The translations under genes and the position numbers were made by a program. Below the pieces are notes generated by a model. The model had not been told where the DNA came from. It was given only the letters and a program-made list of their open reading frames with translations, and did not search any database. From Candidatus Moduliflexus flocculans (GTDB lineage Bacteria > Moduliflexota > Moduliflexia > Moduliflexales > Moduliflexaceae), in the NCBI GenBank assembly GCA_000739515.1, contig DF820460.1, positions 5,001-41,240 on the forward strand: DNA of 36,240 nt. Direction: 5' to 3'. Position 1 is the stretch's first letter. Each line of letters begins with the position of its first letter. This document shows, in pieces, positions 25,734 through 33,324 of this stretch.

Positions 25734-27149
25734 TTACTTCGGTATATCAATGCCGAAATACTTCACGGCATTGTTGTAACAAATATCCTGTACCATCTCC
25801 CCTAAATAATCAATATCAGCAGGGATTTCGCCGTTTTCCACGTCCGCGCCGATCAGATTGCATAAAATGCGGCGGAAATACTCGTGACGCGGATACGACA
25901 GAAAACTGCGAGAATCGGTCAACATGCCGATAAACTGACTGAGCAGCCCCATATTGGAGAGCGCGTTCATTTGTTTTTCCATACCGTCTTTCTGATCTAA
26001 AAACCACCAGCCAGAGCCGAACTGCATTTTTCCCGGTGTGCGCCCATCCTGAAAATTGCCGATCATCGTCGCCAGCACTTCGTTGTGGGCGGGATTCAGG
26101 TTGTAAAGAATCGTTTTGGGCAATTGCTCGGTTTCATCCAGACGATTCAGCAATTTCGCTAATGGCCGCGCGACTTCCACATCAAGAATCGAATCGAAGC
26201 CGGTATCCGGTCCTAATTGCTTGAACATGCGGCTGTTATTATTCCGCAGCGCGCCGAGATGAAGTTGCTGCGTCCAGCCTTTGGCGTGATCCATCCGCCC
26301 GAATTCCACCATCATCGCGGATTTGAATTTCTGGATTTCAAGCGGCGTTAAGTCCGCGCCGCCGCGAATTTTATCGAAAATTTTGTTGATTGCCTGCTCG
26401 GTATAATCCTCGGCGTAGGCGGTTTCCAGGCCATGATCCGACAGGCGGCAGCCCATTTGATGGAAGAAATCATGTCGTTTTTGAATCGCTTCCAACAGGC
26501 TGACATAATTTGTAATCTCCATCCCGGCGGCGGCTTCTAATTTGCCCAGATAGGCGTTAAAGGATTCCGGCGACTCCACCGCCATCGCTTTGTCCGGCCT
26601 GAACGCAGGCAGGACTTTGATCTTAAAGCTTTTATCGTTTCGAATTTGCTGATGATATTCAAGCGTATCCACCGGATCGTCTGTCGTGCAGACGACTTTC
26701 ACGTTCATCTGTTTCATGATGCCGCGCGCCCGAAAATCTTCTTCCACCAACAATTCATTGCAAAACTCGTAAATCATCTGCGCGGTTGATGGGGAAAGCA
26801 ACACATCTTTCAGGCCGAACGGACGCTTGAGTTCCAAATGCGTCCAGTGATACAGCGGGTTGCGAATTGTGGATGGCACGGTCGCCGCCCACGCTTCGAA
26901 TTTTTCCCAGTCGGTCGCGTCGCCGGTAATCAGGCGCTCGTCCACGCCGCAGGTGCGCATGGCCCGCCATTTGTAGTGATCCCCCGCCAACCAGATATGC
27001 GTCAAGTTGCGGAAACGGGTGTTATTGGCAATATCTGCCGGAGAAATGTGGCAATGATAATCGAAAATCGGCATGTCTTTGGCGTATTCGTGGTAAAGAA
27101 TGCGAGCGGTTTTGTTGTGCAGCAGAAAATTTTTGGTCAGAAATCGCAT
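25734..27149 (-). CDS. uxaC: Glucuronate (uronate) isomerase
   Basis: Cytoplasmic amidohydrolase-fold enzyme converting D-glucuronate to D-fructuronate, or galacturonate to tagaturonate, the first step of hexuronate breakdown. The 471-residue length is usual. Signatures include the metal-binding FDYHCHISP near residues 29-37 (His32, His34), [28 protein letters not shown] and [20 protein letters not shown] near the C-terminus. The start is set by AAGGAGGA 4 bases upstream of the ATG. The gene follows the ABC permease genes on the same strand after 215 bases that contain two palindromic repeats, so it may have its own promoter. It suggests that the locus releases a uronic acid. Confidence 0.95.
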   Translation of the reverse strand: MRFLTKNFLLHNKTARILYHEYAKDMPIFDYHCHISPADIANNTRFRNLTHIWLAGDHYKWRAMRTCGVDERLITGDATDWEKFEAWAATVPSTIRNPLYHWTHLELKRPFGLKDVLLSPSTAQMIYEFCNELLVEEDFRARGIMKQMNVKVVCTTDDPVDTLEYHQQIRNDKSFKIKVLPAFRPDKAMAVESPESFNAYLGKLEAAAGMEITNYVSLLEAIQKRHDFFHQMGCRLSDHGLETAYAEDYTEQAINKIFDKIRGGADLTPLEIQKFKSAMMVEFGRMDHAKGWTQQLHLGALRNNNSRMFKQLGPDTGFDSILDVEVARPLAKLLNRLDETEQLPKTILYNLNPAHNEVLATMIGNFQDGRTPGKMQFGSGWWFLDQKDGMEKQMNALSNMGLLSQFIGMLTDSRSFLSYPRHEYFRRILCNLIGADVENGEIPADIDYLGEMVQDICYNNAVKYFGIDIPK

Positions 27150-27189
27150 GATGTCCTCCTTGTTCGAACGCTGATGATAGCGCATAACC

Positions 27190-27221
27190 AGACCTCACAG
27201 GTTTGAAAAACCTGTGGGTCT
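27190..27221. repeat. Palindromic repeat family A, copy 4 (imperfect)
   Basis: AGACCTCACAGGTTT, three bases, AAACCTGTGGGTCT. One base is missing from the right arm compared with copies 1 and 3. It lies 40 bases upstream of the uxaC start codon. Confidence 0.8.
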
Positions 27222-27323
27222 TTGTGTAATATGGCACAGGGTAAACCTTTACCATGCAACAACACATCGCGAATCGCGTCAAGGAGTTTTTATCAATTGT
27301 GCGAAGATGAACAGGAAACCGTC

Positions 27324-27354
27324 GTTGTCAGACACTTTGGAAGTGTCTGACAAC
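27324..27354. repeat. Hairpin repeat family B, copy 2
   Basis: GTTGTCAGACACTT-TGG-AAGTGTCTGACAAC, followed on the plus strand by TTTTCTTTGA, which runs up to the permease stop at 27365. It is 14 bp of perfect stem. Confidence 0.85.
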
Positions 27355-27364
27355 TTTTCTTTGA

Positions 27365-28225
27365 TTACTTCCCGGCGCCCATCGTCAAGCCTTCGATGAA
27401 ATAGCGTTGCAGGAAGACGAAGACAAAGACGGTGGGAATCGTGGCAAGCAGCGACCCGGCGACCAGCACGTTCCAGGAGGAAATATACTGGCCTTGCAGT
27501 GTCGAAAGCCCGGTGGTGACGGGTTTCAGGTCGTTATTTTTCAGCAGCACGAGCGCCCAGAGGTAATCGTTGAAAATCCAGGTGAATTCCAATGTGCCGA
27601 CTGCCGCCAGCGCCGGGAGCGACAGCGGCATGTAAATCCGGCGATAAATACCAAACTCGCTGCATCCGTCTATCCGGGCGGCTTCCGCCAATTCCATCGG
27701 CACGGTCATCATGAAATTGCGCAGAAAAAAGGTGCAGAAACCAAGCTGAAACGCCGTATGAATCATAATCAGCCCACGATAGGTATCGTAAATTTTCAGG
27801 ACGTTACTGAGTTGGAAAATCGGCAACATCAGGAGTTGGAACGGCAGCAGCATCCCGCCGACAAATGTGACATAGACGGCGAAATTCCCTTTGAATTTAT
27901 AGCTTGCCAATGCAAAACCGCAGAGCGACGACAGCAGCAGCGTTCCGGCGAGCGCGGGAAGCGTAATCACGAAACTGTTGTAGAGATACCGACCTAACAT
28001 GCCCCGTGTCCAGGCATCGGCAAAATATTGAAACGAAATTTTTTCCGGCAGCGCCCAGAAGCCGTGACGAGTCAGATCGTCCATGCTCCGAAAGGCGGTC
28101 AGCACGCCGCCGAAGACCGGCAGCAGCCAGACGATCACGAACGTCAGCATCACCACGAATAGGGTGGTTTGGACGACTGATTCTCGCGTATGTTTTGATG
28201 ATTGCATTGTTGGGGTCGCGGTCAT
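27365..28225 (-). CDS. Carbohydrate ABC transporter permease, MalG/UgpE type
   Basis: Inner-membrane permease of a CUT1-type sugar importer, 286 residues with about six transmembrane helices. The cytoplasmic EAA loop that contacts the ATPase is EAARIDGCSEFGIYRRIYMP, and the C-terminus FIEGLTMGAGK is typical of this half of the pair. Three in-frame ATGs lie close together (28243, 28234, 28225); GAGGAGG sits about 9 bases before 28225 and would be inside or abutting the others, so 28225 is preferred. It is paired with the permease gene 100 bases upstream; two small hairpins occupy that gap. Confidence 0.93.
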   Translation of the reverse strand: MTATPTMQSSKHTRESVVQTTLFVVMLTFVIVWLLPVFGGVLTAFRSMDDLTRHGFWALPEKISFQYFADAWTRGMLGRYLYNSFVITLPALAGTLLLSSLCGFALASYKFKGNFAVYVTFVGGMLLPFQLLMLPIFQLSNVLKIYDTYRGLIMIHTAFQLGFCTFFLRNFMMTVPMELAEAARIDGCSEFGIYRRIYMPLSLPALAAVGTLEFTWIFNDYLWALVLLKNNDLKPVTTGLSTLQGQYISSWNVLVAGSLLATIPTVFVFVFLQRYFIEGLTMGAGK

Positions 28226-28267
28226 GACGCGCATCCTCCTCATAGTGTTCGGTCAATTCGCCGTCCC

Positions 28268-28306
28268 CCTGACGTTCTCGTCAGGTTTGCGAACGCAGAC
28301 GTTCGC
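28268..28306. repeat. Two small hairpins between the permease genes
   Basis: CCTGACG-TTCT-CGTCAGG at 28268-28285 and GCGAACG-CAGA-CGTTCGC at 28289-28306, back to back in the 100-base gap. Neither has a U-tract on the minus strand, so they may tune relative expression rather than terminate. Confidence 0.65.
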
Positions 28307-28325
28307 GGTACGGAAAATTCCAGAA

Positions 28326-29201
28326 TCACGCAAATGTTTCGTTTTCCGATTTGATAACTTCCCGCAGATACATCACGATAAAAATGAACATGATGAAAAA
28401 TAGAATGACGGCGATGCCTGCGCCAAAGCCCATCCGATAATTATGAAACGCCTCGATATACATAAAGTTGGCTAAAACGTTCGAGGAATTGAACGGCCCG
28501 CCCTGCGTCATGATATTGACCATGTCGAACGCCCGCAGCGACTCGATGACCGTGACGACGACGACGATGATAGTTGACGGCTTCAGCAGTGGGAACAGGA
28601 TATGCAAAAAGAGTTTCCAGCCGTTCGCGCCGTCCACTCTGGCAGCCTCAAGCACGCTGATCGGAATGCCCTTTAAGCCGGTTAAATACAACACCATCAC
28701 GTAGCCGGTATGCCGCCAGGCCGCCGCCGCAATAATGCAATACAAGACGAGTTTGGGATCGCTCAGCCAGCCGCGCGTCAGGAATTTTAAGCCGACAGCG
28801 GTTAAGGTGGTATTGATCAAGCCGCCGGACGGATCATACATCCAGCCCCAGATCAGCCCGATGACCGCCGGAGAGAGAATCATGGGGGAATAAATGGCCG
28901 CCTTGAAAAATTTCTCGCCGCGAATATTTTTGTTCAAAATCATGGCGAGCGCAAGACCGAGGCAGACGGGCAGAAAAATAAAGATGACGAGCCATTTGAC
29001 ATTGTTAATGAGGGATTTCGTAAAGACCGGATCATCGAACAGGACGCGATAATTCTCCAAACCGATAAAATTGGGTTTCGACAGGCCGTCCCAATCCGTC
29101 AAGCTGAGATACATTGTATAAAACGCCGGCCCAATCACCCATAAAATATACAACGCAAGCGGAAACGCTAAAAACAACCAGGGCGTCAGTTTCTTTTGCA
29201 T
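28326..29201 (-). CDS. Carbohydrate ABC transporter permease, MalF/UgpA type
   Basis: First permease of the CUT1 sugar importer, 291 residues. An N-terminal helix (PWLFLAFPLALYILWVIGPA) precedes the conserved YLSLTDWDG and NFIGLENYRVLFDDPVF segments; further helices follow, then the EAA loop EAARVDGANGWKLFLHILFP. The start at 29201 is supported by GAGGTG 6 bases upstream; the frame runs upstream into the end of the GH2 gene, which is not a normal N-terminus. It lies 46 bases after the GH2 gene, with a GC hairpin in the gap, so glycosidase and permeases are probably co-transcribed. Confidence 0.94.
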   Translation of the reverse strand: MQKKLTPWLFLAFPLALYILWVIGPAFYTMYLSLTDWDGLSKPNFIGLENYRVLFDDPVFTKSLINNVKWLVIFIFLPVCLGLALAMILNKNIRGEKFFKAAIYSPMILSPAVIGLIWGWMYDPSGGLINTTLTAVGLKFLTRGWLSDPKLVLYCIIAAAAWRHTGYVMVLYLTGLKGIPISVLEAARVDGANGWKLFLHILFPLLKPSTIIVVVVTVIESLRAFDMVNIMTQGGPFNSSNVLANFMYIEAFHNYRMGFGAGIAVILFFIMFIFIVMYLREVIKSENETFA

Positions 29202-29223
29202 CGTTACACCTCTTAAATGGTAG

Positions 29224-29243
29224 GGCGGGGTTGCGTCCCCGCC
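29224..29243. repeat. GC-rich hairpin between the GH2 and permease genes
   Basis: GGCGGGG, a 6-base loop, CCCCGCC. It is located just after the GH2 stop; the T-rich tail is on the plus strand, so it is not a strong terminator for the minus-strand operon. Confidence 0.7.
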
Positions 29244-29247
29244 TTTC

Positions 29248-31500
29248 TTATTGTATGATCTCAATCCGCACGTCGTTCGCTGTAAACCTCGTTCCCGCAG
29301 CCGACAGTGTGATCGTTCCAGCCTGCGTGCCAGCTTTGACCCACACCGCGACTGCGCCGCCGATGACCGGGATTTCCTTCGGACCGATAATCTCGCCCGG
29401 CCCGGTCAAACTCAGTTTCAGAAATTCATGCAAAAACGGCGTGAGATTGCCAGCTTGATCAACGGCGGTATAAACGACTCTCGTGACATCAATCCCATCG
29501 GCTTGCAGCGCGGCGTCATCAGCGACAGCGACGATTTTGGTCGGCACGGGATCGCTGACAAACTGGCGCTCGATGACCGCCTTTCCGTTCAGATATCCGA
29601 CAAACCGGCCATGTTCCCAGGTCAAGCCCCATACCCCCAATTCATCAAACGGGATTTCGATGATGATCGGCGGATGTTCAAGCCCCGGAAAACGGTCTTT
29701 TGCCGGGAGATATTTCCCGACAAGTTTTTCGCCGTAAAAGAACTCGAGCATATCGCAATTCGTGAACACGACCAATGGAATCACGCCGCCGATGCTCCGT
29801 TCGCCGCGCGTCCAGAACGTCGCTGGCTCTAACACGACATCCTGCGCCGGGCTGCCCTGGCTGCGGTAAAACTGCGCCGCCATTTTGGGGAGGCGGAACA
29901 TATCCATGACGCCATGATAGCAAATCCGGTCGCCAGCGCCGAAATTGTAATGCGTGTTATAATCGAACGCGCACCAGCCGATGCCGCCGCAAATCGCGGG
30001 GTCTTCGGCAGCGCGATTCTGCACTCTGGCATGGCGCAGCGCGTGTTCGACCAGGCGTTCTTCCTGATCGAAGCGCTTGGTCGGGTACATGTGCCCGTTG
30101 AATTCTGTTACAAGGTAGGGAACGACATGATCTAATCCGGTTACGACTTGTTGGTCGCATAACGCGATGCCGCCGCCATTGTGAACAAAATCGTTCATCG
30201 TGTACACATCTTCCAGCAATTCGCTGTTCGGGATACAGCGGATGCCGCCGGTTTGCCGCGTTGGGTCGAGTTCATGCGCGATGCGGTTGGTTTCGACGTA
30301 AAAATCGTGATTGTCCGGCGATTCGTTGATGCGGACGCCCCACAGGATAATTGACGGGTGATTCCAGTCGCGTGTCACCATTTCCCGAACATTTTCGCAG
30401 GCGACTTGCTGCCAGGCGCGATCTCCGATATGCTGCCAGCCCGGAATCTCTTCCAGCACGAGCAGGCCGATTTCATCGCAGCGATCCAGAAAATGGCGCG
30501 ATTGCGGATAGTGCGAGGTGCGGGCGAGATTCAGATGCAGTTCGTCTTTCAAAATATCGGCGTCTTTGCGCTGAGCGCGGGCAGGCATGGCCTGGCCGAC
30601 ATAGGGGAACGTTTGATGCCGGTTCAATCCGCGCAATTTGAGCGGCTTACCATTCAGCAAGAAGCCTTGCGGCGTGAATGTTGCTGTACGGAAACCAAAG
30701 CGCGTGGAATAAGTATCTTCCGCGCCGCTTTCGCTGAGGAGTTTGACGTCAAACGTATAAAGCGCGGGGGCGTCAAGCTCCCACAGCTTGATATTGCGCA
30801 GCCCCGACAACGCAAAATCAACGCGCTGTGCGGCGCTCCCGTCGGTCAGCGTGAAATGCTCTTCCGCCTGAATAATCGGCTGCTGCTGCTCGTCTCGAAT
30901 CGTGACAAGCGCCCGGACGTTCTGGCCAACGTTAGTTGTATTTCTGAGAAACAGGGAGTATTCGACCCGTTTTTCGTCGCTAAGCACGTCAGCCTGACGG
31001 ACGAAGACGTTTTCGATATAGATGGGATCAACGAGCGTCAAGGCGACTTCGCGATAAATACCGCCGAAAGTCAAATAATCAATCGAGCCGCCAAACGGCG
31101 GAATGTCTTCGCGCTCGCGGGAATCTACCTTGACCACGGCGACATTCGGCTGACCGAAGGCGACGCGCCCTGTCAATTCGACGCGAAACGGCGTGTAGCC
31201 CCCGCGATGACTGCCAACAAATTCGCCGTTCAGATAGACCTCCGCCGCTGTCATCACGCCTTCGAAATCAAGAAATATGCGCGTATTCGCATCCTGCTGG
31301 TTCGGGGAAATTGTCGCGCGATAGCATGACACAAACTGGAACATTTTTTCATCGAAATAGTTATACGGCGTTTCGATATTGGCATGGGGAATTGTGACGG
31401 TTTTCCATGCGGAATCGTCGTAATTTCGAGCAAGATACGCCTCGTCGAACGATGGGGCATATTTCCAATTATGAAGCATGGGAAGAGACGTTCTGGGCAT
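29248..31500 (-). CDS. Glycoside hydrolase family 2 protein, beta-galactosidase-like
   Basis: A 750-residue retaining exo-glycosidase without a signal peptide, so probably cytoplasmic and acting on imported substrate. It shows an N-terminal jelly-roll sugar-binding domain (about 1-155, AEVYLNGEFVGSHRGGYTPF), an immunoglobulin-like domain (160-272) and a TIM barrel from about 275. The acid/base is Glu393 in WGVRINES and the likely nucleophile Glu466 in LVTEFNGH. A DUF4982-like and an immunoglobulin-like domain follow to the C-terminus. The NxK motif of family 2 beta-glucuronidases was not found after the nucleophile; the equivalent area reads GDRICYHGVMDMFRLPK, more like beta-galactosidase relatives. 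AAAGGA lies about 10 bases before the ATG. Confidence 0.93.
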   Translation of the reverse strand: MPRTSLPMLHNWKYAPSFDEAYLARNYDDSAWKTVTIPHANIETPYNYFDEKMFQFVSCYRATISPNQQDANTRIFLDFEGVMTAAEVYLNGEFVGSHRGGYTPFRVELTGRVAFGQPNVAVVKVDSREREDIPPFGGSIDYLTFGGIYREVALTLVDPIYIENVFVRQADVLSDEKRVEYSLFLRNTTNVGQNVRALVTIRDEQQQPIIQAEEHFTLTDGSAAQRVDFALSGLRNIKLWELDAPALYTFDVKLLSESGAEDTYSTRFGFRTATFTPQGFLLNGKPLKLRGLNRHQTFPYVGQAMPARAQRKDADILKDELHLNLARTSHYPQSRHFLDRCDEIGLLVLEEIPGWQHIGDRAWQQVACENVREMVTRDWNHPSIILWGVRINESPDNHDFYVETNRIAHELDPTRQTGGIRCIPNSELLEDVYTMNDFVHNGGGIALCDQQVVTGLDHVVPYLVTEFNGHMYPTKRFDQEERLVEHALRHARVQNRAAEDPAICGGIGWCAFDYNTHYNFGAGDRICYHGVMDMFRLPKMAAQFYRSQGSPAQDVVLEPATFWTRGERSIGGVIPLVVFTNCDMLEFFYGEKLVGKYLPAKDRFPGLEHPPIIIEIPFDELGVWGLTWEHGRFVGYLNGKAVIERQFVSDPVPTKIVAVADDAALQADGIDVTRVVYTAVDQAGNLTPFLHEFLKLSLTGPGEIIGPKEIPVIGGAVAVWVKAGTQAGTITLSAAGTRFTANDVRIEIIQ

Positions 31501-31543
31501 AATTCTGGCGTCCTTTAGTAAAAAATAGAGCAGCTATTTAGGT

Positions 31544-31645
31544 TTTAGGAGTGCCAAAGCTTGCTTTGGCCGCCCGAATGATCGAGAATACCTCTTTCTG
31601 ATGCGACTTCGTCGCATTGCCAAAGCAAGCTTTGGCACTCCTAAA
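31544..31645. repeat. 102-base compound inverted repeat (27-bp arms)
   Basis: Perfect 27-base arms (31544-31570 and 31619-31645). Each contains the near-palindrome GCCAAAGCTTGCTTTGGC. The 48-base centre holds its own hairpin ATGCGAC-TTC-GTCGCAT. It lies between the binding-protein and GH2 genes, so any polycistronic message must include it. Confidence 0.9.
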
Positions 31646-31716
31646 TAGTTACGAAATAGATATGCGTGTTTACCTGCGAGTAGGTTTTTAGTCGGTAAAA
31701 AAAGGCGATAAACATC

Positions 31717-31747
31717 GCTGTCAGACATCTTCAAGGTGCCTGACAGC
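31717..31747. repeat. Hairpin repeat family B, copy 3
   Basis: GCTGTCAGACATCTT with the partner AAGGTGCCTGACAGC (two non-Watson-Crick positions), followed on the plus strand by TTTCTTTGACCGC. It lies 19 bases beyond the binding-protein stop. Confidence 0.8.
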
Positions 31748-31766
31748 TTTCTTTGACCGCATCGAG

Positions 31767-33017
31767 TTATTCGTCTTTCTCTGCGGCTTTGAAAATCCGT
31801 TCGCGTTCTTTGTCTAAACGGGCTAAGATGTCATCCAATGACGCGGGATTGTACCACCATTCCATGAAGGCGTTCATCCCTTTGTCCGCCATTTCCGGCA
31901 GCGTGTCGCGATCATAGAATTGCGCGACAGCATCCACGCCCTGCATCATCTTGATCCCTTTTTGCGTGGCTGGCGGGTACATATCCAACGGAATATCCAC
32001 GTTCGTCACGATGCGCCCGACTTTTTTCACCTGAATTTCCTGCGCAACCGGAGAAGAGAGGAATTTCAAGAATTTTTTCGCGGCAGTCGGATTTTTCGCC
32101 TTCACCGGAATCATGTAGCCGTCGGTCGGAGCGTCTTCGCCCACCGGCACGTTCGCGTCAATAATCGGGAATTGAAAGAAATCCATGTCATCCTTGATTT
32201 CCGGCGGAACGCTGTCTAAAATAAACTGTCCCATCAGATACATGGCGGCTTTGCCCTGCACCATGAACGGCACGGCTTCCTGCCAGGCATACGACGCGGC
32301 GTTATCGAGGAAATAGCCATTGCTGACCAATTGTCCCCAATATTCGAAGGTCTTTTTCACGCCCGCATCAGAGTAGGGTTTTTTGCCGAACATCAAATCC
32401 ATGTGATAGGCCGGGCCGTTGACGCGCATGTTCAGATAATCGAACCACGCGGCGGCAGTCCAGGGATATTTCGTCCCGATAGCGAACGGCGTAATGCCAT
32501 TTTCTTTCAGCGTGGCGCAGACTTTCATCAACTCATCCCAGGTTTTCGGCTCGGTCAGGTTGTATTGCGCGAAAATGGATTTGCGATAGTAGATCGCCCA
32601 CCAGTAGTAAGTATCTGGCAGGAAATACGCTTTGCCGTCTTTCAGGCTGATGCTCTGGAAGGCTTTGGGAAATTTTTCGAACAATCCGGCTTCCTGCCAC
32701 ACATCGCTGATGTCCATGATCAAGCCTTTGTTGACGAAATACATGGCGCGGTTGCCAGCAAACCAGGTGATAACGTCCGGCGGATTATCCGAGGCCAGCC
32801 AGAGGCGCACCGATTTTTTGAATTCTTCATGCGCGGTGGTGTTGAGTTTGACCTGAATGTCGGGATTCGCTTCCTGGAATTTTTTGACGATTTCCGCAAA
32901 GGTTTCCTGCGGCAGCGGATCGCTGTGCATGCTGTTAATTACCAATTCTTCGGCGTAGGCCAGCGAAAAACTCATGAATACAACGCATGCGATGAGAGCT
33001 AACACCTTTCTTTTCAT
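31767..33017 (-). CDS. Sugar ABC transporter solute-binding protein
   Basis: Periplasmic binding protein of the CUT1 type (family 1 extracellular solute-binding), 416 residues. A signal peptide (MKRKVLALIACVVFMSFSLA, cleavage near YAEE) is followed by family features: FAEIVKKFQEANPDIQVKLN, DNPPDVITWFAGN, KTWDELMKVCATLKENGITP and YMIPVKAKNPTAAKKFLKFL. The start is set by GGGGAGGAA just upstream of the ATG at 33017. It heads the minus-strand transport operon and is divergent from the lacI-type regulator, with two candidate operators between. The ligand cannot be read from sequence; an oligosaccharide or glycoside is likely from the neighbouring GH2 and uxaC. Confidence 0.94.
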   Translation of the reverse strand: MKRKVLALIACVVFMSFSLAYAEELVINSMHSDPLPQETFAEIVKKFQEANPDIQVKLNTTAHEEFKKSVRLWLASDNPPDVITWFAGNRAMYFVNKGLIMDISDVWQEAGLFEKFPKAFQSISLKDGKAYFLPDTYYWWAIYYRKSIFAQYNLTEPKTWDELMKVCATLKENGITPFAIGTKYPWTAAAWFDYLNMRVNGPAYHMDLMFGKKPYSDAGVKKTFEYWGQLVSNGYFLDNAASYAWQEAVPFMVQGKAAMYLMGQFILDSVPPEIKDDMDFFQFPIIDANVPVGEDAPTDGYMIPVKAKNPTAAKKFLKFLSSPVAQEIQVKKVGRIVTNVDIPLDMYPPATQKGIKMMQGVDAVAQFYDRDTLPEMADKGMNAFMEWWYNPASLDDILARLDKERERIFKAAEKDE

Positions 33018-33130
33018 ACAGTTCCTCCCCTGAAAATACAATTTTCATGTGCTTTGGCGCAAGCCGAAACTCCAGTTTCGACTTACATGAATAGCTCCAT
33101 GACAGTGTGTGATGACCAACAAAACCTCAC

Positions 33131-33144
33131 GACATACGCATAAA
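33131..33144. promoter_or_regulatory. Weak third operator-like site
   Basis: The core ATACGCATA is the complement of TATGCGTAT found in the 33155 site, with diverged outer bases. It lies 11 bases from that site on the binding-protein side. Confidence 0.35.
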
Positions 33145-33154
33145 ATAACAACTA

Positions 33155-33168
33155 TCTATGCGTATAGA
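33155..33168. promoter_or_regulatory. Candidate LacI-family operator O1
   Basis: TCTATGCGTATAGA, an even-length near-palindrome with a central CG (12 of 14 positions symmetrical), the usual form of LacI-family operators. It lies downstream of the TTGACA at 33198-33193 (minus strand), where it would block transcription of the binding-protein operon. Confidence 0.7.
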
Positions 33169-33192
33169 CCAAATGCAAAGACATAATCTCCT

Positions 33193-33198
33193 TGTCAA
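33193..33198 (-). promoter_or_regulatory. Candidate -35 element for the binding-protein operon
   Basis: TTGACA on the minus strand, about 180 bases before the start codon. No good -10 lies at 16-18 bases (CATTTG at 17), so the promoter may be weak or activated; only the -35 is claimed. Confidence 0.35.
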
Positions 33199-33226
33199 TA
33201 AAAATTTCTATTTTTAGAGAAAAAAA

Positions 33227-33254
33227 TTGACATTTTAATCTATACGAATAGAAC
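33227..33254 (+). promoter_or_regulatory. Candidate promoter of the LacI-type regulator
   Basis: TTGACA (33227-33232), 16 bases, TAGAAC (33249-33254; 4 of 6 matches to TATAAT). Operator O2 overlaps the spacer and -10, so repressor binding would shut off its own gene. Confidence 0.5.
33239..33252. promoter_or_regulatory. Candidate LacI-family operator O2
   Basis: TCTATACGAATAGA has the same outer arms TCTAT...ATAGA and central CG as O1. The centre-to-centre distance from O1 is 84 bases, close to eight helical turns, so looping by a tetramer is conceivable. Confidence 0.7.
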
Positions 33255-33324
33255 TTTCCTCAATCAGGGCAAATACACCAGAACGATTATCGCACACAAT
33301 ATTGAGAAGGGGAGAGATGAGATT

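Larger units (their letters stand above)
33018..33324. promoter_or_regulatory. Divergent regulatory region between the binding protein and the LacI regulator
   Basis: This 307-base AT-rich region has no gene. It holds a small hairpin (33065-33080, CGAAACT-CC-AGTTTCG), two strong and one weak palindromic operator candidates, TTGACA elements on both strands, and the ribosome binding sites of both flanking genes. Confidence 0.75.

Noticed and set aside
30358..31329. 323-residue open frame opposite the GH2 gene
   Set aside because: It is antisense to a clearly recognised glycosidase; long antisense frames are expected with this codon usage.
31534..31734. 66-residue minus-strand frame in the gap between the binding-protein and GH2 genes
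   Set aside because: It lies across the compound inverted repeat and its sequence is produced by the repeat arms.
11053..31747. The palindromic repeats as a CRISPR array
   Set aside because: Copies are thousands of bases apart and of several unrelated families; there are no regular spacers and no cas genes.
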